Assembly: GCF_039542055.1 (NCBI RefSeq)
Contig: NZ_BAABHK010000005.1
Span: 124,001-188,000 of the forward strand
Reading direction: 5' to 3'
Length of the DNA stretch: 64,000 nt
From: Actinoallomurus vinaceus
Lineage (GTDB): Bacteria; Actinomycetota; Actinomycetes; Streptosporangiales; Streptosporangiaceae
The notes under the pieces are model-generated. The model was not told where the DNA came from. It worked only from the letters and a program-made list of their open reading frames with translations, and searched no databases. Position numbers and translations under genes: made by a program. Below are positions 23,853 through 32,440 of the stretch, one piece after another. Position 1 is the stretch's first letter; every line of letters starts with the position of its first letter.

Positions 23853-24953
23853 GTGACGATGCGCAAGGCCGGCGACGTGAGTGTCGACGCGATGCTCGAG
23901 GACCTCAGGACACTCGTCGAAGTCGAGTCTCCCTCGCGCGATCTCGACGCCCTGACGGCATCGGCCAAGGCCGTGGCCGCCGTCATCGAGAGCCGCCTCG
24001 GCGGGCAGGCCGTCCTCGTCGAGAGCGAGGCCGGGCCGCACGTCCACTGGTCGGCCGGTGGCGGTCCCAGAGTGCTGATCCTCGGGCACCATGACACGGT
24101 GTTCCCGCTCGGCACCCTGGAACGCCGCCCGTTCACGGTCGAAGACGGGCGTGCGACCGGTCCCGGAGTCTTCGACATGCTCGGCGGCCTGGTGCAGGCC
24201 GTGCACGGCCTGGCGGCGCTCGACGACCGGTCAGGCGTCGAGATCCTGGTGACCGCCGACGAAGAGGTCGGCTCCCGCTCCTCTCGCGCGCTCATCGAAG
24301 AACGAGCCCTTGCCTGCGGCGCCGTACTCGTGTTCGAGGGCGCCGCCGATGGCGGAGCCCTGAAGACCGGCCGTAAGGGCTGCGGCACGTTCGAGGTCTC
24401 GATCGCGGGCCGGGCGTCGCACGCGGGCCTTGAGCCCGCCGCCGGGGTCAACGCCCTGATCGAGGCAGCACACCAGGTACTGGACATCGCGGCGCTCGGC
24501 CGACCCGACATCGGCACGACCGTCACCCCGACCGTCGCCTCCGCGGGAACCCTGGACAACGTCGTTCCCGCGGAGGCGACCGTCATCGTCGACGTCCGGG
24601 TCGAGTCGGCCGCCGAGAAGGAGCGCATCGAATCCGCGTTCGCGGCGCTGGCTCCGCATCTGGATGAGGCGGAGATCTCGGTCCGGGGAGCCGTCGGCCG
24701 GCCCCCGATGCCCGAGTCGGCGTCGGCCGAGCTCTTCGCGGTGGCGAAGCGGCTGCTTCCCGGCCTCGAAGGCAAGGCGGTCGGCGGCGGAAGCGACGGC
24801 AACTTCACGGCCGCGCTGGGGGTGCCGACGCTCGATGGCCTCGGAGCGGTCGGGGGCGGCGCCCACGCGGACCACGAGTACCTGGTGATCGAGGCCATGG
24901 CCGAGCGGGCGAGCCTCGTCGCCGGCCTGGTGAACGCGATCCGGAACAGCTAG
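23853..24953 (+). CDS. M20-family metallopeptidase
   Basis: 366 residues from GTG 23853 (ATG 23859 also possible). Zinc-ligand motifs of M20 hydrolases are present: GHHDTVFPLG (His, Asp), TADEEVGS (catalytic Glu-Glu), VFEGAADGG and near the C-terminus GGAHADHEYL. The dimerisation domain lies around residues 180-290. Closest in texture to glutamate carboxypeptidase/acetylornithine deacetylase-like enzymes; substrate cannot be fixed. Convergent with the F420-reductase-like gene, with a strong hairpin between them. Confidence 0.88.
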   Translation: MTMRKAGDVSVDAMLEDLRTLVEVESPSRDLDALTASAKAVAAVIESRLGGQAVLVESEAGPHVHWSAGGGPRVLILGHHDTVFPLGTLERRPFTVEDGRATGPGVFDMLGGLVQAVHGLAALDDRSGVEILVTADEEVGSRSSRALIEERALACGAVLVFEGAADGGALKTGRKGCGTFEVSIAGRASHAGLEPAAGVNALIEAAHQVLDIAALGRPDIGTTVTPTVASAGTLDNVVPAEATVIVDVRVESAAEKERIESAFAALAPHLDEAEISVRGAVGRPPMPESASAELFAVAKRLLPGLEGKAVGGGSDGNFTAALGVPTLDGLGAVGGGAHADHEYLVIEAMAERASLVAGLVNAIRNS

Positions 24954-25010
24954 GGGGTGTCCGGTGGGTCTTGTTCGTAGCAGCCGGACGAAGATCCACC
25001 GGACACCCCC
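24953..25010. terminator. Long bidirectional hairpin
   Basis: A perfect 15-bp inverted repeat (24953-24967/24996-25010), extendable by about five pairs inward, begins at the last base of the M20 stop codon. It lies between convergent genes and should stop transcription from both sides. Confidence 0.75.
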
Positions 25011-25023
25011 TGGGGTTCCAGCG

Positions 25024-25770
25024 TCAGTCGTCGCTCGGGAGCCTGGCCTCGCCCGCCGGCAGGCGGACCGCGGTCTCGACGAGCCTGCCGACCTCCGCCG
25101 CGGGAACGACGACGCCGGGAGTCCGGAGCGTCCAGCGGAGGAAGGCCTCGACGCTCATGGCGGGGACTTCGCCGAGATAGGGCCTGATGTACACCGGTGT
25201 GTTCGGTTCACTGCGCCAGCTGCCGGCGAGCGGGCCGATGTCCACCGCGTCATAGCCGAGGACGTCCAACAGCCGGGCGGCCTCTGTCTTGGCCTCCGCG
25301 TCGTCGCCGGCGATGGGCAGGGCGCTGCGGTCCGGCGCGCCCGTGGGCCGGGCGAGGGTGAACAGCTGGTGCGGGGTGATGTTGTTGAACGCCTTGACCA
25401 CCTGGGAGGCAGCGAGGTGGCGCTGCATCAGGGCACTGGAGGTCAGTTCGCCCGCGTCCAGTTCGGCCAGGTGGCCGTCCCGCTCGGGGTAGTAGTTCGC
25501 CGTGTCCAGCACCGTCTTGCCGGCCAGCGCTTCGGCGGGGAGCTGATCGTAGGCTTTCAGCGGGATGGCCGCCACCACCAGGTCCGCGGCGCGTGCCGCT
25601 GCTGCCGGTGTGGCCGCTCGGGCACGCCCGCCCAGCTCGGCGACGAGGTCGGCGAGTGTCTCAGGCCCTCGCGAGTTACTGAGGACGACCTCGAGGCCGG
25701 CCGCGACGGCCAGGCGGGCAACGGAAGAACCGATCATTCCGCTGCCGATGAGTCCGAGCGTTCGGGACAC
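25024..25770 (-). CDS. NADPH-dependent F420 reductase-like protein
   Basis: 248 residues. N-terminal Rossmann motif LGLIGSGMIGSSVARLAVAAG, then VVLSNSRGPETL (phosphate-binding loop typical of NADP(H) enzymes), VAAIPLKAY, VVKAFNNI. This is the coenzyme-F420-dependent NADP reductase-like family (F420_oxidored), widely misannotated; F420 use is not shown by sequence. Divergent from the XRE regulator across a 169-bp gap, a common arrangement for a reductase and its regulator. Confidence 0.85.
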   Translation of the reverse strand: MSRTLGLIGSGMIGSSVARLAVAAGLEVVLSNSRGPETLADLVAELGGRARAATPAAAARAADLVVAAIPLKAYDQLPAEALAGKTVLDTANYYPERDGHLAELDAGELTSSALMQRHLAASQVVKAFNNITPHQLFTLARPTGAPDRSALPIAGDDAEAKTEAARLLDVLGYDAVDIGPLAGSWRSEPNTPVYIRPYLGEVPAMSVEAFLRWTLRTPGVVVPAAEVGRLVETAVRLPAGEARLPSDD

Positions 25771-25939
25771 GTGTTTTCTCCGTCCGTTCGTGTCGATGTC
25801 GCGATGAGAGCCCCGGCGCCGGCTCGCGCGCAGGTGGCTCGCCTGACAGCGTGGAACCGCCGCGACCGCCCGGCCAGGCCTGTGTCCTGCGTACTCACGG
25901 CATGATCACCCGCCGTACGCTCGGACGTAGGGTTGTCGC

Positions 25940-26770
25940 GTGGACGACCGGACCGAGCTGAGCGGGTTCCTCAGATCACGCCGTGCCCGCCTGCGTCCGG
26001 AGGACGTCGGGCTGCGCGACTACGGCGGCGTGCGCCGGGTCGCGGGCCTGAGGCGTGAGGAACTGGCCCGGCTGGCGGGTGTGAGCATCGCCCACTACAC
26101 GCGACTGGAACAGGGCAAGGGCGACGGTGTCTCGGACGAGGTCCTGGACGCCGTCGGCGCGGCGCTGCGGCTGGACACCGACGAACTGGCCTACCTGCAC
26201 CGGATCGCACGGCGTCCTCCGCCGTGTGCCGGGGCCACGGACCCGCCGGAGGTGCCTCCGAGCGTGCGCTACCTGCTGGAGTCGTTCGTGATGACGCCGG
26301 CGTTCGTGGTCGGCCGGCACACCCAGATCGTCGGCTGGAACCGGCTCGCCGTGGCGGTGTTCGGCGACTTCCCCGCACTGCCGCAGAACCGCCGCACGCT
26401 CTCGCACCTGCTGTTCACCGAGCCCGACCTGCGCGAGCTGCACCGCACCGGCTGGGAGCGGGCGGCGCGCGAGCACGTGGCGCATCTGCGCGTGCTGCTC
26501 GGCCGGTATCGCGGGGACTCCGGACTCGCGGCGCACATCGACCACCTGCGGGACCTGAGCGCGGACTTCACGCGGATGTGGGCCGAGCACCCGGTCGCGC
26601 AGGTCCGATCCCGGACGTACGTGCTGCACCACCCGGTCGTGGGCGAACTGACCCTGCACGGCGAGCTCACCGCGCTGCCCGACGAGCCGGCGTGCTGCGG
26701 TCTGGACCTGTTCGCCGCCGAGCCGGGCTCGGCATCCGAGCAGGCGCTGCGGGAACTCGGGAGCCGGTAA
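25940..26770 (+). CDS. XRE-family regulator with MmyB-like ligand domain
   Basis: 276 residues. N-terminal helix-turn-helix (LRREELARLAGVSIAHYTRLEQGK, cited by LARLAGVSIAHYTRLE) followed by a C-terminal MmyB-like PAS domain (FVVGRHTQIVGWNRLAVAVFG, then DFTRMWAEHPVAQV, HHPVVGELTL). Such regulators in actinobacteria commonly control an adjacent divergent oxidoreductase. GTG 25940 is the start. Convergent with the decayed MMPL gene. Confidence 0.9.
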   Translation: MDDRTELSGFLRSRRARLRPEDVGLRDYGGVRRVAGLRREELARLAGVSIAHYTRLEQGKGDGVSDEVLDAVGAALRLDTDELAYLHRIARRPPPCAGATDPPEVPPSVRYLLESFVMTPAFVVGRHTQIVGWNRLAVAVFGDFPALPQNRRTLSHLLFTEPDLRELHRTGWERAAREHVAHLRVLLGRYRGDSGLAAHIDHLRDLSADFTRMWAEHPVAQVRSRTYVLHHPVVGELTLHGELTALPDEPACCGLDLFAAEPGSASEQALRELGSR

Positions 26771-26772
26771 GC

Positions 26773-27003
26773 CGACGCCACCAGCGGTCGAGCGGCCGCG
26801 GCGCCCACCAGGCGTGCGCGCCGAGCAGGCACATGGTGGCGGGGCCGAGCAGCCCGCGTACGATGGTCGCCTGCTCCGCTGGTGAACGCGCCGAAGACCC
26901 CCGTGCCCTACACGCCCGCGAAGACCGCGAACGCGAGGGCGGCGGCCACCATCCACCGGCGCCGCGCGGCCGCGAACCGGCCCAGTGCCGCGAACACGCT
27001 CAT
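26773..27003 (-). pseudogene. Remnant of an MMPL-family transporter
   Basis: The leftward reading starts MSVFAALGRFAAARRRW and continues as a membrane helix typical of MMPL transporter N-termini. An in-frame TAG at the position of a usual aromatic codon interrupts it, and GTGVFGAFTSG follows. In another frame the text then becomes ATIVRGLLGPATMCLLG and WWAPRPL, the usual C-terminus of the same family. So about 650 residues are missing between the two ends and the reading frame is shifted. The ATG overlaps the stop of the upstream membrane-protein gene (ATGA), the relic of an operon. Confidence 0.72.
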
Positions 27004-27380
27004 CTCCACCCTCGGGCCCGCACGCGCAGTGCGAAGACGGCGCAGGCGACGGCGAACGGGAGCTCCAGCGTGAGGCCCATCACGATGGAGGTCGGCCGGT
27101 AGCCGGGCCGGGCCGTCATCACGTCGAACCAGACGTCGGCGAGCATCAGCGCGGCCAGTCCGGCGGCGGTCAGGGCGGCGCGTCCGTCCCGCCGCCGGGC
27201 CAGCCACCCGGTCAGTGCCATGCCGGCGGTGAGCAGCAGGTCGAAGCCGATCCAGAGGGGACGGACGTCGGCGGAGGCGTAGAAGCCGAGCAGCACGGTC
27301 CACACTGCGACGGCGAGGGCCCCGCCGAGGAAGACGAATGCCGCGACGGTGCCGTCCCGATGAGCGATGTGTGTCGTCAT
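27000..27380 (-). CDS. Membrane protein, four helices
   Basis: 126 residues from ATG 27380; a longer frame begins at 27401 without a better ribosome site. Four hydrophobic segments: VAAFVFLGGALAVAVWTVLL, IGFDLLLTAGMALTGWLA, ALTAAGLAALMLADVWFDV, and IVMGLTLELPFAVACAVFAL. No family recognised, though proteins of this kind often accompany sensor kinases. It overlaps the MMPL remnant and is divergent from the two-component system. Confidence 0.7.
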   Translation of the reverse strand: MTTHIAHRDGTVAAFVFLGGALAVAVWTVLLGFYASADVRPLWIGFDLLLTAGMALTGWLARRRDGRAALTAAGLAALMLADVWFDVMTARPGYRPTSIVMGLTLELPFAVACAVFALRVRARGWR

Positions 27381-27446
27381 GCCGTCGACCCTCCGCCGCA
27401 TCGGAGGCGCCCACCTCGTCCGGGCGGCCCGACCCGGCGGCCGGTC

Positions 27447-27475
27447 GGAGGAGGTCTCCTCCTCCCGGAGGAGGA
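27447..27475. promoter_or_regulatory. Overlapping GGAGGAGG/TCCTCCTCC palindromes
   Basis: Three alternating segments GGAGGAGG, TCCTCCTCC and GGAGGAGGA give two overlapping inverted repeats; the second has 9-bp perfect arms with a one-base centre. They lie between the divergent membrane-protein gene and the kinase gene and could be a regulator-binding site. The GGAGGAGG text could also act as a ribosome site or fold into a hairpin. Confidence 0.4.
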
Positions 27476-27511
27476 ATGGGCCGAGGCCGGCGAGGCCGTA
27501 CGCTCGGCGGC

Positions 27512-28639
27512 GTGGAGATCCTCCGGTTCCGTCGCCTGCTCGGGCGCGGGTTCGGCCCGATGCGGGCCGTCCTGCTCGCCTGCGCCTTCGGCTACCTTCT
27601 CCTGCACCGGTCCGGCACTCCCGCCACCTGGATCGACTGGGCGTTCGCGCTGGGCTCCCTCGCCCTCGGGGCCGCGGGCGGGCGGTTCCCGCTTACCGTG
27701 GCGCTCGGCCAGCCGGTCCTCCTCGCCTTGGCCGAGGTGTTCGGCGACGTACCCCCGATCGGCATCAAGATCATGGCGAGTGTCGCGCTGTTCGAGGTCG
27801 CGCTCCGCCGGTGGGGCGTGCCGGCCGCGCTCGCGGCGACGGTGCTCACCGCGGTGTACGCCGCGATCGGCCTGCCGGGCGACGTGCCCGCCCTGCTGTA
27901 CAAGGTGGCCGCCGTCGTGGGCGGGTCCGTCCTGCTCGCGGCGTACGTCCGCTCCCTGGAAGAGGTCGCACGAAGCGCCCAGGCGCAGGCGGCCGAGGCC
28001 GAACGGGCCGCCCGCATGAGCGAGCGGACCGCCATCGCCCGCGAGCTGCATGACATGGTCGCCCACCACATGGCCTCGATGGCGCTCCGCGTCGGCGTCG
28101 CCCGCCACGTCATCCCGCGCACCGACCCGAGGGTGACGGAGGTCCTGGACGACGTGCACGCCAGCGCGTCCAGCGCCCTCGCCGACCTGCGCCGCCTGCT
28201 CACCGCGCTGCGCGACCCGGACGACCCGGGCCGCCTGCTCACCGAGCCGACGGACCTGCCGGTCGCCCTGGACGGCCTCGTGGACCGGGCGCGGCAGGCG
28301 GGCCTGAGCGTCGACTCCTCCATCGCCCCCGAACTCGCCGGGCTCGACGCCGTACGCGGCCTGACGCTGCTGCGCCTCGTCCAGGAAGGGCTCACGAACG
28401 TCGTCAAGCACGCCGGGCGACACGCGTCCGTACGGCTCGACGCGGCGATGACCGGGAACGGCGCGGTCAGCCTGGAGATCAGCAATGACGCGGCCGGCGG
28501 ATCCCCGGCCATCGGCGGCACCGGACACGGCCTGCTCGGCATGCGCGAACGCGTGGATCTGGTCGGCGGAAGCCTCCAGGCCGGCCCCACCACCGACGGA
28601 TGGCGGCTGTCCGCCCTGCTACCACAGGGGCGCTCATGA
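27512..28639 (+). CDS. Sensor histidine kinase (NarL/LuxR type)
   Basis: 375 residues from GTG 27512. N-terminal ~145 residues hold about five membrane helices, then a short coiled coil. The HisKA_3 dimerisation motif IARELHDMVAHH (His ~179) and a HATPase domain with VQEGLTNVVKHAG and GHGLLGMRERV follow. The response-regulator gene starts 17 bases after the stop. The sensor has no recognisable ligand domain, so the signal is probably sensed in or near the membrane. Divergent from the membrane protein and MMPL remnant, which are candidate targets. Confidence 0.9.
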   Translation: MEILRFRRLLGRGFGPMRAVLLACAFGYLLLHRSGTPATWIDWAFALGSLALGAAGGRFPLTVALGQPVLLALAEVFGDVPPIGIKIMASVALFEVALRRWGVPAALAATVLTAVYAAIGLPGDVPALLYKVAAVVGGSVLLAAYVRSLEEVARSAQAQAAEAERAARMSERTAIARELHDMVAHHMASMALRVGVARHVIPRTDPRVTEVLDDVHASASSALADLRRLLTALRDPDDPGRLLTEPTDLPVALDGLVDRARQAGLSVDSSIAPELAGLDAVRGLTLLRLVQEGLTNVVKHAGRHASVRLDAAMTGNGAVSLEISNDAAGGSPAIGGTGHGLLGMRERVDLVGGSLQAGPTTDGWRLSALLPQGRS

Positions 28640-28655
28640 GGACGGGGAGGGCGGC

Positions 28656-29294
28656 GTGATCCGGGTGCTGATCGTGGACGACCAGCATCTGGTCCGCGCG
28701 GGCCTGCGGATGCTGTGCGAGTCGACCGACGACATCGAGGTGGCGGGCGAGGCCACGGGCGGGGCCGAGGCCGTACGGCTCGCGGCGCGTCTCGCGCCGG
28801 ACGTGGTCATCATGGACCTGCGCATGCCGGGCGTGGACGGCATCGCCGCGACAACGCGGATCCTCGCCGAGCGGCCCGCGACACGTGTCGTCGTGCTGAC
28901 GACGTTCGACGACGATGATCATCTCTACCCGGCGCTCGCGGCGGGAGCGTGCGGGTTCCTCGCCAAGGATGTCGCACCCGAGACGCTCGTCGACGCGATC
29001 CGGCGCGCCGCGGACGGGGACAGCCCGTTCAGCACGCCGGTGCTGCGGCGGCTCGTCGCCCAGGCGGTCGGCGCCCGCCAGGAGGAGCCCGCCGCTCCCG
29101 ATCTGGACCTGACCGGCCGGGAGCGCACCGTCCTCATCCTCGTCGCGGAGGGGCTGTCCAACGCGGAGATCGCTCACCGGCTGCACATTGGCGTCACCAC
29201 GGTCAAGACGCACGTCGCCGGCCTCATGACCAAGACCGGCTGCCCGAACCGCGTGCGCCTGGCGGTCTTCGCCGCCCGCAACGGCCTGACCTGA
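28656..29294 (+). CDS. LuxR-type response regulator
   Basis: 212 residues from GTG 28656. Receiver domain with acidic pair Asp8-Asp9, phospho-acceptor Asp54 in VVIMDLRMPG, Thr in VVLTTFDDD and Lys in FLAKDV. C-terminal LuxR helix-turn-helix (LTGRERTVLILVAEGLSNAEI, then TVKTHVAGLMTKTG). Cognate to the kinase just upstream. Its last codons and stop are duplicated in tandem immediately downstream. Confidence 0.92.
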   Translation: MIRVLIVDDQHLVRAGLRMLCESTDDIEVAGEATGGAEAVRLAARLAPDVVIMDLRMPGVDGIAATTRILAERPATRVVVLTTFDDDDHLYPALAAGACGFLAKDVAPETLVDAIRRAADGDSPFSTPVLRRLVAQAVGARQEEPAAPDLDLTGRERTVLILVAEGLSNAEIAHRLHIGVTTVKTHVAGLMTKTGCPNRVRLAVFAARNGLT

Positions 29295-29389
29295 CGATGC
29301 CGGAAAGCCGGCCGTACGCTCCGGGATTTTCGCCGCCCGCTACGGCCTGGCCTGACGGTGCCGGGGAAGCTTGCCGTACGCTCCGCCGT
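29268..29389 (+). repeat. 61-bp tandem duplication at the end of the regulator gene
   Basis: Two diverged copies start at 29268 and 29329, each beginning ttcgccgcccgc and including a stop codon context (cctgacctgacg / cctggcctgacg) and ending near cgtacgctccg. The second copy re-encodes the C-terminal FAAR-GL segment outside the gene. It looks like a slippage or unequal-crossover product. Confidence 0.75.
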
Positions 29390-29427
29390 TCGGAACCGCC
29401 TGACCCGATCGGCCCTGGGCGCTGGGC

Positions 29428-30540
29428 CTACAGGCCGTGGGTGCGGCGGAGGCGCCGGGTGCTGATGACGCCCACCGGTACAGGGGCCCAGAAGGTCATG
29501 GCCCGGAACAGCAGGACGCCTTCGGCCGCCTGGGCGGTCGGGACGTGCGCGGCCGCCAGCGCGGTGATCAGCGCCGCCTCGGTCGACCCGACGCCGGCCG
29601 GGGTCGGGATCACGGCGCCGGCCGTGGCGCCGATCAGGTAGACGGCGAGGAACGCGCCGAAGTCCCGGCCGTCCGTGCCGGGGATGGCGAGCAGGCTGGC
29701 CGCGAACGCGAGCGCGAGCGCGGCGTGCGCGCCGGTCGATGCGACGAGTGTCGCCATCAGGCAGCGGGGCCGGTGGAGGAGGTGCCGCAGCGACCGGCCC
29801 ACGCCGGTGACCGCGGCGCGAGCCCAGGCGCGGCCCCGGCCGCGCGGCCAGCAGAGCACGATCAGGACCGCCAGGAGCACCGCGCCCCCGGCCGAGGCCA
29901 GGACCGGCACGATCAGCCCGGCGTGCCGGGCGGCGATCCGGTCGAGGCGGATGGTCGGTGCCGCCGGGTCGCCCAGGCCGTTCCACACGCCGACGGCCAC
30001 GGCGACGAGACCGAGCTTCGTCACGCCGCGTACCAGACTGGCCGCGGCCATCGCCGCCGTCGCCTCGCACACCGGCAGGCCGCGCCGGGTGAGGTACCGG
30101 CAGGTGACGGCCGCCGAGCCGAGCCCGCTCGGGGCGAGCCGGTTCGCCGCCGCGCCCGCGAACTGCACCGCGGTGACCTCCCACAGCCCGAGCCGCCGGC
30201 CGGACACGCCGTCGGCGGCGGCGCGTACGCCGAGCGCCGACGCGAGGTAGTGCAGCGTGGTCAGCGCGGCGATCGCCGGCACGAACCCCCATTGGATCCG
30301 GCTCGCGCCGGAGGACACCGCTCCGGCCCAGCCGCCCACGTCGACGTCCTCGACGTCGACGTCGGCCAAGCGGGCACCGACGGCCACCCCGCAGAGCGCG
30401 GCGGCGAGGAATCCGGCGACCATCCAGTTGCGCGCCGGGAACCGGGCGATGGCCGACCCATCGATCCCCTCGACGAGATGCTGTCCTTCGACGAGAGGCT
30501 CGGGCGTCCGCCGGCGGGTGAGGATGATGCGTCGGCTCAT
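29428..30540 (-). CDS. Lysylphosphatidylglycerol synthase-like membrane protein (UPF0104)
   Basis: 370 residues from ATG 30540 (MSRRIILTRRRTPEP). About seven to eight hydrophobic segments; AVQFAGAAANRLAPSGLGSAAV and GAVIPTPAGVGSTEAAL are the characteristic helix-loop motifs of the LPG synthase transmembrane family, where PxPAGVGxxE is conserved. It lacks the aminoacyl-transfer C-terminal domain, so it is a flippase-like or unknown-function homologue, not an MprF enzyme. Confidence 0.82.
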   Translation of the reverse strand: MSRRIILTRRRTPEPLVEGQHLVEGIDGSAIARFPARNWMVAGFLAAALCGVAVGARLADVDVEDVDVGGWAGAVSSGASRIQWGFVPAIAALTTLHYLASALGVRAAADGVSGRRLGLWEVTAVQFAGAAANRLAPSGLGSAAVTCRYLTRRGLPVCEATAAMAAASLVRGVTKLGLVAVAVGVWNGLGDPAAPTIRLDRIAARHAGLIVPVLASAGGAVLLAVLIVLCWPRGRGRAWARAAVTGVGRSLRHLLHRPRCLMATLVASTGAHAALALAFAASLLAIPGTDGRDFGAFLAVYLIGATAGAVIPTPAGVGSTEAALITALAAAHVPTAQAAEGVLLFRAMTFWAPVPVGVISTRRLRRTHGL

Positions 30541-30752
30541 GGCCTCAACCTTCCCCGCCGGATGGAGCAATGGTGAAACACGGGATGAGGGGCGGCTGAC
30601 GTGATGGGTTCCTCCAGGTCCGCCGGTGGGCGGTGCCGTCACCGACCGTGGGGTCGCCGTGGGCGTCTCACTACCTGAATAGTACAACGATGGTGTTGTG
30701 GGTGATCATGCGTCTCGTGGAGCCCGGTGCCTGAGGGGCTCACGGGCAGGGA

Positions 30753-32276
30753 TCATCCCCGCGGGGCGTACGCCGTGCCCGGTGGGACGTAGATCTTCCA
30801 GCGCTCCCCGGCCGGGGTGGTGAGAACGTACCGGCGCCAGCCGCGCGCGTACCGTGGGCGGGATCCGGCGAGTTCGAGGGTGGCGAACCGCGTCGTCCGG
30901 GCCGCGCGCAGGAGCCCGGCCGTCGTGGTGGAGGCGTTGTTCCCGCTGACCTCCACGGATCGGCAGCCCACGTAGAAGGCCAGCGGTTGCGCCGTGTCCC
31001 CGGAGAGGGTGCACGGCGGGTGGAGGCCGAGGTCGCGCAGGCCCGACGCGAGCCAGGAGTAGTCCTGGCGCGACCGGACCTCCTCACCGCTCATGTACCG
31101 GAGCACGCTCTGCTGGCCGGCGGCGAGGAGGACCAGCCCGGTCGCGACGGCGCCGGCGGTCACGCCGCGCCACCGCCCCCGGGTCAGGACCACCAGGCCG
31201 ACGGCGAGTTCGGCGACCGGCAGGGCCAGCAGCGCGTAGGCGGGGATCAGGAAGCGCGGCGCGGCGTACCCGACGAACAGCAGGTACGCGGCCGCCAGCA
31301 CGGCTCCGCAGGCGGCGGCCGGCGCGAGCAGGCGCAGCCGGCCCTGCCGGGCGGCCAGGACCAGCCCCGCCACGACGAGCGGGGGGATCGCCGGCCACCA
31401 CAGCGCGACCGTCGGGACATGGGAGATCGTGGTGCCGCACGGCCGGCACAGCACGTACTTGTCCAGGGCCCGCAGGTTCATCGCGACACCCTCGGGATGC
31501 CAGCCCAGGCCGCCCTCCACCCTGCTGGAGTCGTGCAGCCGCCGCAGCGGATCGCCGAACCGGACGTAGGCCTCCACCGCCCACGGCAGGAGCCCCCCGG
31601 CCATGCCGAGGGCGATGCCGATCAGGAGACCGATCCGGTGCCGGCCCATGACGACGGCCCCCGCCGCCAGCGGAAGCACGAGCCACACCGCGTCACCCGG
31701 GCGCAGCAGCGCGGTGCATCCCACAGCGACGGCGAGCCACGCGCACGCCCGCCGGGGAGAGACCCGGGGCGCGACGTCCCCGGGATCCGGTACGGCGCCG
31801 GCCACGTGCGTGAACCAGCCGGCCGCCGCCACGGCCCCGTACGCCACGTACAGGTTCGGCATGACCTCGTTGCCGTAGAACCGCACGACCCACAGGCTCG
31901 TCAGGAGCAGCGCGGCGATTCCCACCGTGACCGGGCGAAGGAGCCGGGTCCACGGCCAGTACGCGACGACGAGGCCGACGGACGACAGCACGGCCATGTA
32001 CCACCGCAGCGCGGTGAGCGAGGAGGTCACCGCCACGACGGGGGCGGCCAGCAGGGTGATCCCCCGGGCACGCGGCGCGCTGAAGTACGCGGCCGGAACG
32101 TGCGGGCTGACCTGGCTGACGTAGACGGTCTCGTCCCAGCCGAGCCGCATGTGCGCGGCCGCGCCGACGAGCTGGGCGGCGCCGTACGCGACGGCGACGA
32201 TCACCAGGGGAGCGGCGGGACGCACGGCGGGCATCGGCGCCCGCCAAGACCTGAGCACGCAGGTCAGGGTAGACAT
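30753..32276 (-). CDS. GT-C-like integral membrane protein
   Basis: About 507 residues from ATG 32276; starts at 32372 or 32234 are also possible. About ten to eleven membrane helices in the first ~400 residues. After the first helix comes LGWDETVYVSQ, an acidic pair in the first external loop as in ArnT/PMT-type lipid-linked sugar transferases. A soluble C-terminal domain of ~110 residues follows (SGLRDLGLHPPCTLSGDTAQ). Donor and acceptor are unknown. A related architecture is encoded at 43504-45117. Confidence 0.72.
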   Translation of the reverse strand: MSTLTCVLRSWRAPMPAVRPAAPLVIVAVAYGAAQLVGAAAHMRLGWDETVYVSQVSPHVPAAYFSAPRARGITLLAAPVVAVTSSLTALRWYMAVLSSVGLVVAYWPWTRLLRPVTVGIAALLLTSLWVVRFYGNEVMPNLYVAYGAVAAAGWFTHVAGAVPDPGDVAPRVSPRRACAWLAVAVGCTALLRPGDAVWLVLPLAAGAVVMGRHRIGLLIGIALGMAGGLLPWAVEAYVRFGDPLRRLHDSSRVEGGLGWHPEGVAMNLRALDKYVLCRPCGTTISHVPTVALWWPAIPPLVVAGLVLAARQGRLRLLAPAAACGAVLAAAYLLFVGYAAPRFLIPAYALLALPVAELAVGLVVLTRGRWRGVTAGAVATGLVLLAAGQQSVLRYMSGEEVRSRQDYSWLASGLRDLGLHPPCTLSGDTAQPLAFYVGCRSVEVSGNNASTTTAGLLRAARTTRFATLELAGSRPRYARGWRRYVLTTPAGERWKIYVPPGTAYAPRG

Positions 32277-32440
32277 CCGGGCTGAAGGAATCCTCTGAAG
32301 CGCGCCGGGGGACCACGACACGTGGGCGGCCGGATTCCCGAGGAGGGGAAAGGTGAGCGTGGCGCTAACCATGCGTTGAACCGATGCTGACCCGGGGATT
32401 CCTACGCTGGCGGGCAGCGATTTCGCATACGAGGGGATCC

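Noticed and set aside
32384..32440. Longer start for the PAP2-like gene
   Set aside because: GTG 32441 has GAGGGG at good spacing, while the upstream start lies next to the promoter region of the divergent gene.
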